Source of the DNA: Flabesymbios commensalis
Taxonomy: Eukaryota; Annelida; Polychaeta; Terebellida; Flabelligeridae
Length of the DNA stretch: 64,000 bases
Direction: 5' to 3'
Assembly: GCA_964017125.1 (NCBI GenBank)
Contig: OZ024903.1
Span: 82,817,119 to 82,881,118, forward strand
The translations under genes were made by a program, and so were the position numbers. Under the pieces are notes generated by a model. That model worked only from the letters and a program-made list of their open reading frames with translations. It searched no databases and had not been told where the DNA came from. The first letter of the stretch is position 1. Every line of letters starts with the position of its first letter. Positions 36,880 through 47,039 of this stretch are shown piece by piece.

Positions 36880-37900
36880 CTTCTAATTTGCATATTTCCA
36901 AAATGGCCGCCATCTGATAGGGGTAAATAGAGTGGAAATGTCAAAATCGAGATAGAGACCTGCAAATAGGCTCAAATTGAAGGTAATAATATGCTGATCA
37001 CAAATGTCAAACTAATAGTATTGTTATACATCATTCATAACCTAATTTGCATATTTCCAAAATGGCCGCCAATCACAAAGTGAAAACAGTAAAAAAGTCA
37101 AAAGCGAGATAGAAACCTACAAATAGACTAAAATTAAAGGTAATAATGAGCTGATTTCAATTTACAAAAAAATAATATTGTTTTACATACTTGTCTTAAC
37201 ATAATTTGCATTTTTCAAAATGGCCGCCTATCGCCGGGAAACAGGAAAAACATTAAGATTGAGACCGATACCTGTGAATATACTGAAATGAAAGGCCGCC
37301 ATTTGTGCAAGGTCACACAATGAATTGATATAATTTCAACAGAATATAATGATTCATGATTTGGGTGTCTACCAAAGGGTTTTCGGGGATGCCTGCATGA
37401 CATATAGTGGTGTGGTCAAAAAATATGTTTGGATATTGCCTTCTGGGTAAAATCCAAGATGGCCCCCATTTGTGCATTGATATAATTTTCAACAAAACAT
37501 AAGCATAATTTTCATGATTTTGGTGTCTAACGTATGGTTTTCATGTAGTGATGGTAGTGTGGCCAGAAAGTAAATTAGACATTGCATTATTGATAATAAC
37601 AAGTATGGTCGCTATCTTTTAAGGTCAAACAATAAATTGATATCAAACTCTACAGAATGAAAGCAAATTCATGATTTCGGTGTGTACCATAGGGTTTTCG
37701 GGTAAGCCCGACTTAGTGGTGTAACCAGAAACTACTTTAGACAATGCATTGTTGGTAAAATCTAAGATGGTCGCCTTGTCTGCAAAGCTAAAAAAATAAT
37801 TGGATATTATTTTCGACAGACAAACGATTCCAAAGTATTTTTAAAGATCAAAGATGACCACAAAGATTACAGCCGATACCTGTAATTATGCCTATCGAAA
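36880..37900. repeat. left outer arm: tandem units with AAAATGGCCGCC motifs
   Basis: Three units of about 155 bp (CATATTTCCAAAATGGCCGC, then GTCAAAATCGAGATAGAGAC, CTGCAAATAGGCTCAAATTG, AAGGTAATAATATGCTGAT) are followed by three units of about 160 bp (CATGATTTGGGTGTCTACCA, AGGGTTTTCGGG, ATAGTGGTGTGG, AATCCAAGATGGCCCCC). The motif resembles a YY1 site. Confidence 0.85.
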
Positions 37901-38089
37901 ATGCTATTTTTAACTAAAAGTAATAGACATTTTTTGGTCAATGTTAACACGAACCATTAATTTTTTGTAACAAGCAAATGTCACAATACATCTGTTATCA
38001 TCTTGATAAAATATACAGGAAACTATCTACTTTGGCATGTATATAGATACAGTAAAACAATAATACACCATTTCCCTTTAACTCTTCTC

Positions 38090-38440
38090 TATCTCCCTTT
38101 TACCCCTTTTTGTCGTCTTTTAGTGTATCTTCAAAGACATTGACCACCTCTTTGCTGCCATTGAAACGCTGCTCTGTCGTACTATAACGCTTCTCCATCA
38201 CCCTTTAATGCCTTCCTATTAACCATTAATGCCTCCACATCACCTATAATTAATGCCTTAAGATTGACCTTTAACGCCTCTCGGTTGCCCTTGAACGCCT
38301 CTTCGCCGCCCTTTAGCGTCTCTTCATCCCCCTTTAGCACCTGGTTCGTCACCCTTTAACGCATTCCCATTGCTCCTAAACGTTCTCTTTAAAGCCTCAC
38401 AGTCACCATTTAACGCTTCCCCACAGGGTTCTAACCATCC
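38090..38440. repeat. 21-bp minisatellite, left array (heptad-coding on minus strand)
   Basis: Degenerate 21-bp units such as CTTTAACGCCTCTCGGTTGC-C. Read on the minus strand each unit gives seven residues of the type G-D-x-E-A-L-K. Same-strand arrays are at 51105-51520 and 52170-52750. Confidence 0.85.
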
Positions 38441-38934
38441 TGAAATGTCAGCGTATAGGTTGGAGGGGCCAGCCAAGACTCGAAAAATCAGCGAGGGGTC
38501 AGGTAATTTTGTGGATACTAGCTGCTCTGAGATGAATTCTAAAGCATTTTCCTACACTTTGATACATAGCTCCCACGGGTCCTTGAAAACGGGTTAAGTC
38601 CATGAATATGAAAAAAGCACTACAGGCCTTGAAAATTCATTCATTTTTTCGTAAAAGCATAAATAAACCATGAAAATCTGGGATTTTCATCAACCTGTGA
38701 TGTTTTGCTGTTGATTGCGACAAACGTCACTCAGTGGCAACAGTGATTGAATGAAGGAACAAGCCATACTTGAAATTTTGTATCTATAGATTCAATGTTT
38801 TTTTATAGACTGTCACTTACTTTGTAGACAAACCACAGCACAGCAGATATCAAATAGAAATCCGTAATGCCATATTGGGCCTACACAGCAATAGCTTGTG
38901 TGTGCATGCACCTTTTCGTCATTTACTTATAGAT

Positions 38935-39200
38935 TCTATATAATTTAAGGCCGGGTCTATTTGCCCCGTCACGGGGCACACAAGGCAAGAAAAGTGTGTT
39001 GGATAACCCGTGACGGGGCAAATAACAGTTGAATGCTCTTCTATGTCCCGTGACGGGGCGTGGAACCGCTGATTTTGTGCCTTTGATACACCGTGGCGGC
39101 CGAAATAAAGGAAAATTAGAGTTATACAGCCCGCTGCGGTGTATGCAAGATAATTAAAGTGTCCTTGGGCACCCCGTGAATGATGTAACGGGGTTTCTTA
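38935..39200. repeat. cluster of CCCGTGACGGGG palindromes
   Basis: CCCCGTCACGGGGCAC (38957), ACCCGTGACGGGGCAAAT (39008), TCCCGTGACGGGGCGTGG (39047) and a decayed CCCCGTGAATGATGTAACGG. One further copy, CACCCCGTGACGGGGTAAAT, lies at 50619 within the mirrored right segment. Confidence 0.75.
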
Positions 39201-39451
39201 TTGGTTGTCAAAAGAAGCATTACATTGGGTCCATTCGACTAGCACAATAAATATGTTCGCATTTCTAATTTTCAAAAGCAACTACATCGATTAGTGGAGT
39301 ATGTTCTATCTGGCACTCCGAGGCCGACAGGCTTGTACATCTATCATGAAATCATCCACAGTTACTCGTCATGCGGCCCCGAGGGGCCAATGCACAGGTC
39401 CACATCTTAGTGTAGGGAGCATTTGATATTCAATTGTGTAGCAAGCCCCGC

Positions 39452-41050
39452 CTGAGAGAGGAGGTTTACCCAGTGTGCAGTGAGCCCCTCATCCCTCCTG
39501 AGAGAGGAGGTTTACCCAGTGTGCAGTGGGCCCTTCAACCCTCTTTAAGAAAGGAGGTTTACCCAGTGTGCAGTGGGCCCTTCATCCCTCTTGAGAGAGG
39601 AGGTTTACCCAGTGTGCAGTGAGCCCCTCATCCCTCCTGAGAAAGGAGGTTTACCTAGTGTGCAGTGGGCCCTTCATCTCTCTTGAGAGAGGAGGTTTAC
39701 TCAGTGTGCAGTGCGCCCTTCATCCCTCTTGAGAGAGGAGGTTTACCCGGTATGCAGTGGGCCCCTTATCCCTCCTGAAAGAGGAGGTTTACCCGGTGTG
39801 CAGTAGGCCCTTCATCCCTTTTGAGAGAGGAGGCTTATACCTACTGTGCAGTGGGCCCTTCATCCCTCTTGATAAAGGAGGTTTACCCAGTGTGCAATGG
39901 GCCCTTTATACCTGTTGTGAGAGAAGGTTTACCCAGTGTGCAGTGGGCCCCTCCTCCCTCTTGCTAGAGGAGGTTTACCCAGCGTGCAGTGGGCCCTTCG
40001 TCCCTCTTGAGAGCGGAGGTTTACCCAGTGTGCAGCGGGCCCCTCAGCCCTCCTGAGAGAGGAGGTTTACCCAGTGTGCAGTGGGCCCTTCCTCCCTCTT
40101 GCGAGAGGAGGCTTATACCTAGTGTGCAGTGGGCCCTTCCTCCCTCTTGAGAGAGGAGGCTTATACCAAGTGTGCAGTGGGCCCTTCATCCCTCTTGAGA
40201 GAGGAGGTTTATACCTACTGTGCAGTGGGCCCTTCATCCCTCTTGAGAAAGGAGGTTTACCCAGTGTGCAATGGGTCCTTCGTCCCTCTTGAGAGCGGAG
40301 GTTTACCCAGTGTGCAGCGGGCCCCTCATCCCTCCTGAGAGAGGAGGTTTACCCAGTGTGCAGTGGGCCCTTCCTCCCTCTTGAAAGAGGAGGCTTATAC
40401 CTAGTGTGCAGTGGGCCCTTCCGCATTCTTAAGAGAGGAGGCTTATACTTAGTGTGCAGTGGGCCCCTCATCCCTCTTCAGAGATGAGGCTTACCTAGTG
40501 TGCAGTGGGCCCCTCATCTCTACTAAGAGATGAGGTTTACCAAGTGTGCAGTGGACCCGTCATCCCTCCTGAGAGATGAAGTTTATCGATTTTGCAGTGT
40601 GCCCCTCATCCCTGACTCAGCCTGATGGATGAGATTTACCAAATGTGCAGTGGGCCCCTCATCCTTGACTCTGCTTCAAAGATAACCCAGTGTGCAGTGA
40701 GCCCCTCATCCCTAACTTGTCCTGAAAGATGAGGTTTACCCAGTGTGCAACCAGCCCCTCATCCATCCTAAGGATGAGGTTTAGCGTGTGCAGTGGTCCT
40801 CTCATTCCTCCTAATAGATGAGGTCTACCTAGCGTGTAGTGGGCCCCTCATCCCTTCTGAGAGATAAGGGTTTAGTCATTGTGCAGCGAGCCCTCATCCA
40901 TCCTGAAGATGAGATTTAGCCTGCAGTGTGCAGTGAGCCCCTCATCCATAACTGGGCCTGAAAGATGAGGTTCACCCAGTGTGTAGCGAGCCTTTCACTC
41001 TCTCAGGGTGAAGTTTACACAGTGTGTAGTGAGCCCCTCATCCCCAAGAG
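39452..41050. repeat. 46-bp minisatellite, left inner arm (about 35 copies)
   Basis: Unit GAGGTTTACCCAGTGTGCAG then TGGGCCCCTCATCCCTCCTG and AGAGAG. Divergence rises toward the centre of the structure. The inverted counterpart is at 43015-44340. Frames such as EEVYPVCSGPFIPLE in it are repeat translations. Confidence 0.95.
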
Positions 41051-41054
41051 ATGA

Positions 41055-42790
41055 GATTATCAGATTTCCCTTATATTAACATTCTGATGTCTAGAATATC
41101 ACATATCTTATGTATTAGCACTCTCCATTCTAGAGTATCGCATGTATTAACTCTCTGTGGTCTAGAGTATGATATGTCTCATGTGTCAACCCTCTGTGGA
41201 CTAGACTACCATATTTTTTCTGCGTTAACCTTCTGATGCCTAGAGGTTCACATATGTTATTTATTAGGCCTCTGTGGACTAGAGTATCACACGTATTAAC
41301 CCTCTTTGGTCTAGAGTATCACGTTTCTAATGTGTTAACCCTCTGTGGACTACACTATCATGTTTATCTTATTTTAACCTACTGATGCCTAGAGCATCAT
41401 AAATGTTATTGCTTAACCTTCTATAGGCTACAGTCTGACATGTATTAACCCTCTGAGGCTCAGAGAGTAGATAGTACCACGTTTCTCTAATATTAACCCT
41501 ATGTGGACTAGATTAATAAATTTCTTCCATATTAACCTTTTGATATCTGGAGTATCACATTTCTTATTTATCAGCCCTCTGTTGACTAGACTATCTCAAG
41601 TATTAACCCTCTGTGGTCTAGTGTATTACGTTTCTAAAATATTATTCCTATGTGGACTACACTATCATGTTTAGCTTATTTTAACCTACTGATACCTAGT
41701 TCATCACATATGTTATTTATTAACCCTCTATAGGCTGGAGTATTGCGTGTAATAACCCTCTGAGGTCCAGAGAGTCGATAGTATCACGTGTCTCAAATAC
41801 TAACCCTCTGTAGACTAGACTATCAAATTGCTTCTATATTCACCTTTTGTGTTTGGGGTATCACATGTCTTATTTATTAACCCTTTGTTGACTTTCGCAA
41901 GTATAAACCCTCTGGAGTTCCACGTTTCTTATGTCTTATCATGTTTATCTTTTTTAACCTACTCATGCCTAGAGCTTCATAGATGTTATTTCTGAACCCT
42001 CCATAGGCTAGAGTTTGACATGTATTAACCCTCTGAGGTCCAGAGGGTCGATAGTATCACGTGTGTCTCGTGTATTACTGCGACGTGGACTAGATTATCA
42101 TATTTCTTCTATATTAACCTTGTCATACCTAGAGTATCATATGTTTTATTTATTAATCCTTTCCGGACTAGAGTAACACATGTATTAATCCTCTGGGGTC
42201 TCTGGTATCACGTGTCTCAACTATTAATCTTCTGCGGCTAGACTATTATATTTATCTAATGTTAACCTTCTGTTGCCTAGCGTATTACATGTCCTCTGTA
42301 TTAAAGCCGATACAATAAGGCTAAAATCAGCAAAAAATCAATAATTTTATTTTGGCTTCTTAATATACTTCCTTCATATGTGAAGATGTCCATAGACTAG
42401 AATTACGGAAAATGCTGTGGCAACGTAGCAAGGTTGCGGAAAATACCGTTTATCGGTTATTTCTGTATTTCTTATTTTAAACATGCATGTCTGAAATTAA
42501 ATTGCGTATTTATTTCTCGCTTAACTGGTAAATGCGCAACACAAAATTTAAAAAAACATACTCAATACATGTCTATGGACATGTTCACATAATATGGCCA
42601 TATTAAGAAGCCAAAATAAAATTAAGGATTTTTTATGATTTTAGCCTGATTGCGTCGCTTTAACTGTCTTGAGGCTGGAGTATCAGGTGTTGTCTCATAT
42701 AATAATCTTCTGGTGGCTAGAGTATGAACTTGCTCCTATATTAACCATGTTAACCATCTGGTGCTACACTGGCATGTGTATGATATATTT
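41055..42790. repeat. central minisatellite (TAACCCTCTGTGGACTAGAG units), split by a MITE
   Basis: Loosely periodic units of roughly 40-60 bp with TTAACCCTCTGTGGACTAGA then GTATCACATGT. They occupy the apex between the inverted 46-bp arrays. Units contain TTAACCC, a natural target for TTAA elements. Confidence 0.85.
42305..42659. mobile_element. 355-bp TTAA-flanked MITE inside the central minisatellite
   Basis: Inverted ends AGCCGATACAATAAGGCTAA (left) and the mirror of AGCGACGCAATCAGGCTAAA (right), with about 65 bp of matched arm reaching ATTTTATTTTGGCTTCTTAA. TTAA at 42301-42304 and 42660-42663. No coding capacity. Confidence 0.85.
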
Positions 42791-43014
42791 TCTTCTGTAG
42801 CTAGACCCAGCAAATGCTACAAATTGAAATATTCTTAGACAGATGAATTTTAAAAGCAGATATTTACGAAAATTAGGCCCAACGCTATCTAAGCTAGAAA
42901 AGCTAGGTGGATAAATGGGAGTTAGAGAGAAAATTAGCAAAATACTTTGATAGTAATCAAAGTTTTAAAAATCATTGTTTTATTATTGTGTTATTATTGC
43001 ACACTGGAAAAACC

Positions 43015-44345
43015 TTATCTCTTAGGAGGGATGAGAGGCTGGTTGCACACTGGTAGGCTTCAGCTCAGGGAGAAGTAGGGGCTGTAGGGTGGGCTGGTTG
43101 CAGATTGGGTGAACTTCATCTCTCAGGCAGAGTCAGGGATGAGGTGCCCACTGCACACTAGGTAAACTTCATCTCTCAGGAGGGATGAGGGGCCAATGCA
43201 CACTAGGTAAACCTCAACACTCAGGTGGGTATGAGGGGCCAACTCCACACTAGGACTTGTAAACATTATCTCTCGGAAGGGATGAGGGGCCCACTGCACA
43301 GAAGGTAAACTTCATCTCTCAGGGGGGAGGGGGGGGGGGGGGGTTCATTGTACACTGGCTAAACCTAATCCTTAGAAGGGGCTGGTTGCACACTGGTAAA
43401 CTTCATCTCTCAGGGATGAGGGGCCCACTGCACACTGGGTAAACATCATCTCTGATGCAGTGTCAAGAATGAGGGACTGACTGCACACTATGTAGACCTC
43501 ATATATTAGAAGGGGTGAGGTGCCCATTCCACACTGGCTAAACCTCATCCTTACCGTATCCCCGCGCATAAACGTGCATTCACTTATAAGTGAAATTCGA
43601 ATGTCATTTCTCCAAAAATATTCTTGTTCGTTTATAAGTGCATGCAACTATATTCGAATACTACGTGCATGCACTTATATTCGAAAATTACTACGCGAAC
43701 CACGGTGTAACTCAAGACATCAGGTGAGAATAATAATAATATGAGTATATTGACTTATAGACTATTACTAGTTAATGCCCATAATAATTTAGAAAAAATG
43801 TTGATCGTAAACACAAACTACAATATTATTTTTTATTATTCATTAACTGGAAGAAATCAGGAGAGAATTGCCCCATAATACAGATATGCGCCAACAGTTC
43901 AAGGCGTCAAAGCGATAGGGTATGGGTATGATAGCTGAAAAGTGGGGACAAATGAGGTGTGATATAACAGTTCAGGTAGTGTCAACATCTATTTCCCGGA
44001 GTCACTCCTGCAAGGTAACTTCAAAGTAACTGTCCCAGTGATTACTAGCGTTAACTCAGTTTACCTTGGATTGGAAGAAATCAAATAATTACGATTTTAA
44101 CGAATTGGAATAAATTTAAAATTTATCTTTATGTTCGAATATAAGTGCATGCACTTATTTTCAAAAACTAAGTGCATTTTCGAATATAAGTGCATGCACA
44201 GGGATACGATAATTAGGATGGATGAGAAGCTGGTTGCACACTGGGTAAACCTCATATTTTAGGTCCAGTTTGGGACGAGGGGCCCACTGCACACTGGGTA
44301 AACCTCATCTCTCAGGGATGAGAAGACGGGGCTTGTTACACACTG
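43015..44345. repeat. 46-bp minisatellite, right inner arm (inverted), interrupted
   Basis: CACTGCACACTGGGTAAACC then TCATCTCTCAGGGATGAGGG units, the reverse complement of the 39452-41050 array. A palindromic insertion occupies 43553-44212. Poly-G tract near 43327. Confidence 0.92.
43553..44212. mobile_element. inverted-repeat element with GTGCATGCACTTATATTCGAA motifs
   Basis: Ends CCGTATCCCCGCGCATAAAC and, inverted, GTGCATGCACAGGGATACGA. Subterminal ATTCGAATATAAGTGCATGC motifs recur in both orientations. It interrupts the right minisatellite arm, so it inserted later. A related partial copy is at 55798-55885. Confidence 0.65.
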
Positions 44346-44464
44346 AATATGTTTATTTCGAATTAAATAATGAATGCTTCTGCACTAAGACGTGGGCCTG
44401 TGCATTGGCCCGAGGGTCCGTATGACGAGTGACTGTGGATGATCTCTCGACCGATGTACATGCC
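44318..44464. repeat. right partner of the 39327-39452 inverted segment
   Basis: GGCCTGTGCATTGGCCCGAG, CGTATGACGAGTGACTGTGG then ATGATCTCTCG and GTACATGCCTGTC mirror the left segment. This is non-satellite sequence, so the inverted relation cannot be explained by array expansion alone. Confidence 0.85.
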
Positions 44465-45105
44465 TGTCCACTCTTCTGATAATAACCAGGAATATGATAA
44501 TTAAGTGTTTTTTATGTTATATTACATAATATTATCAAAACTAACCAATACTAAGCGAGGTCAAGTATGTGTGTAGGCCTATAAAATAATCTATCCTATC
44601 CGATTATTATTCAGTCTACTCACATGTCAGTTATGATTTAAAGTTGGTGGGTTGCTATTCTTCACTGAATCAAAATATTTACGTTGCGATAGACCCACTC
44701 CTGTCGAAGTTGACCTTATTGCGCATGCCTGTCTTTGTATTAGGCGCCCTAAATGTTTACTCAGCGAATCACAACGACCCACCTACATTATTCCCTCCAT
44801 CCGTCTCTTCCCAGCGAACACGACCAGTAGGCATTTCAGCATCTGCAACGCCGACCACCCAATATTAAAGTAGGCGAGTCGTCACTATTTACTGAACACA
44901 TGTCGTAGGACCACCCGCATGCGCAGTATGGTTCTAAGGTTGGGTCGTCAAGGTAAATATTATTGATAAGTGAGCGAAACTTCTCAGTTGGTTTAGTCTA
45001 TAGCCTACTAGCTTTGACATACTGTCTAATTTTGGCCACTATACCGCTATGGTGGGGACGCTTGGAGCTTATATTTTACCGTGATATTTCCCCTAAATTA
45101 TTCTC
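44465..45105. other. loop DNA of the mega-structure, unassigned
   Basis: Short chance frames only (44644-44873). No recognised repeat. Confidence 0.5.
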
Positions 45106-45310
45106 AACCCTTTCAGTGCGGGGACCGTCTATAGACGTAAACGACCCCCGCGCTGAAGGAATTAGCAAATTGTAATGACCATAGACCCATAACATATATT
45201 TTCAAATGAAGCAGAAAGAGCTAACTAAGCTATTTGTGATGATTGCAAATTGGAACAACTCTTTGGTCTCCATGGTTGATACGCAAATATTTCAGCATTG
45301 TAAGTGTTAA
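45106..45310 (+). repeat. palindromic repeat, family C copy
   Basis: AACCCTTTCAGTGCGGGGAC then CGACCCCCGCGCTGAAGG, followed by ATAGACCCATAACATAT, GCAGAAAGAGCTAACTAAGC and GTGATGATTGCAAATTGG, closing with GTGTTAA. Confidence 0.75.
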
Positions 45311-46771
45311 ACTATCTAGACATTAATGAATTCATATTTATTTTGCCAACGTTCTAAGGTATGTGGGCCATCAAAAGTGAAGATTTTTAATCAGTTAGTG
45401 AAACGTCTGACCTGTTTTCAACTAGGCAATGTTTATGGGTTAAATCAGATTTTAGTCCTAAAGTATATTTTTTTTATACCACTCCATGGCGATGACTTTT
45501 TCCTGAGGTCACATAGTGAGCGCACGATATAACTGCAATACATGTTTCAAATTACTGTTATCATTATTACATTTAGTTATAAACAAAAAAATACATATTT
45601 GTGAATGAATGTATACTATTCGCCTTCTGTTTTATGAGTAGGCCCATGGTTTATCCTCCTCCAGTCTGTGACGACTATTAGTTTCTGGAAGTGGTAACAA
45701 TCTGTTCAATTTGTCCTTGTATTAAGACTGATTAAGGCAAAGTGAACACTATAATCATCGGTTGTTTAAATTAAGTTATTCTTGCCTTTATCCAAGGTAC
45801 CATTTATGATTTACAAAAAAGTTTTAAAATAGCATTATGTTAATTATACTTATTTATAATAATATTTGAGGAACTATAGAATGTATGGTGAATTTGTTTT
45901 TTTCCAAAAAGTCAAACGCGTAATCCTAAGTACCGCTAGTCCGTATTCCTCATACTTTTGTATGTAGGCACTTACCTGCCTGAGTACGAAATGAAAAGGT
46001 TTTGGTCATAGCGTAATGATTTGTAGTGATTGTCAATTAAAATACTTGGCAGAGATGCATTCATTTTCGCCTCATAGCGAAAACACATCTTATTTTCCTT
46101 TCAACGAGGGCTCAGGGGCACATATTTTCTGTATTTTACTACTGTGTACATTTACTAGTATTCTATTGGGTGGCGAAAAGTGTAGGGGGTAGGCCTACTA
46201 TCCTGTTTAATTGATACAAATGGAAGTATTAGAATTTAGTGTTTTGTTTACAATTGTCCCGGAACGATATTATGGTAGTCGGTATAGCTACTAGAGAATT
46301 TGATAATGTACAGACAAGAAGTAGGTAATCTTTTTGTGGATAACTTTTGTGTCACTCTGCGACCATGTGAACACATTCAATAATATTATAAAGTTAATGA
46401 TGAGATAATAATAATTACAAATGTTGCAATTGCATTTATTAAATTTTAAACACGAAGAAAATCATATTACACATAAAATAATGTAGATCTTGTTTATGTT
46501 TCTTATACAAATAAAACAAAAATAGCCAGTGACTTTGAATGTTCATATAGAGTGTCCATATATATTCTTCTAAAACCACTGGCGTCTCGCTGAAAATAAA
46601 ATTATGAGTGGATCAATGAAACATAATTATTTTTTTAATATGTTCTATTCGTGGTGATTAAATTTGAAATTTGCATTTAATATGTTGATAAAAAAAATAC
46701 AATATAATAACTACAAGAACTTAAATATGTGTTGGGTAACACATAAATTAGGTACATAGTCATACCTACAT
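45311..46771. other. loop DNA, no further feature seen
   Basis: AT-rich; would include the 3' UTR of the minus-strand candidate exon (46434-46771). Confidence 0.45.
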
Positions 46772-46861
46772 TTATCTCTCATACACTACTGTATCATCTG
46801 TACACGGGGCAATCGTGTCTCCAGGAGAATGAGCTAAAAATTGTATCGCTGTACCTTTATC
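46772..46861 (-). CDS. candidate terminal exon of an unidentified minus-strand gene
   Basis: Minus-strand TTTTCTTTGTACAG is a good acceptor; after it DKGTAIQFLAHSPGDTIAPC then TDDTVVYER and TAA read cleanly in phase 0. Composition looks coding (GC-richer than both flanks) and no other frame is open. An AATAAA lies on the minus strand at about 46434-46439, giving a 3' UTR near 330 nt. I do not recognise the protein. Upstream exons would have to lie beyond the 47-50 kb tandem array. It sits in the loop of the mega-structure, so it could be element cargo, an antisense host gene, or chance. Confidence 0.4.
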   Translation of the reverse strand, partial: DKGTAIQFLAHSPGDTIAPCTDDTVVYER

Positions 46862-47039
46862 CTGTACAAAGAAAACAAAAACAAATATCACTATAGCACA
46901 ATTTAATCATTACGAGAACTAAATTCTGCTACGTAGGTGTACTGTGTAGCAACAACGATTTATGTTCTAGCGCTCATGGTGAGCATTTTGCACCAGATAT
47001 ACTGTAGATTAACTTGCTCAGACATGTTGAAATAACCCT

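Noticed and set aside
39434-40338. EEVYPVCSGPF-type repeat protein
   Set aside because: Translation of the 46-bp minisatellite; the period is not a multiple of three, so several frames give the same peptide, and the array is mirrored on the other strand.
44644-44873. Two overlapping 73-74 codon frames in the mega-structure loop
   Set aside because: Overlapping in different frames, no recognisable protein or splice signals.
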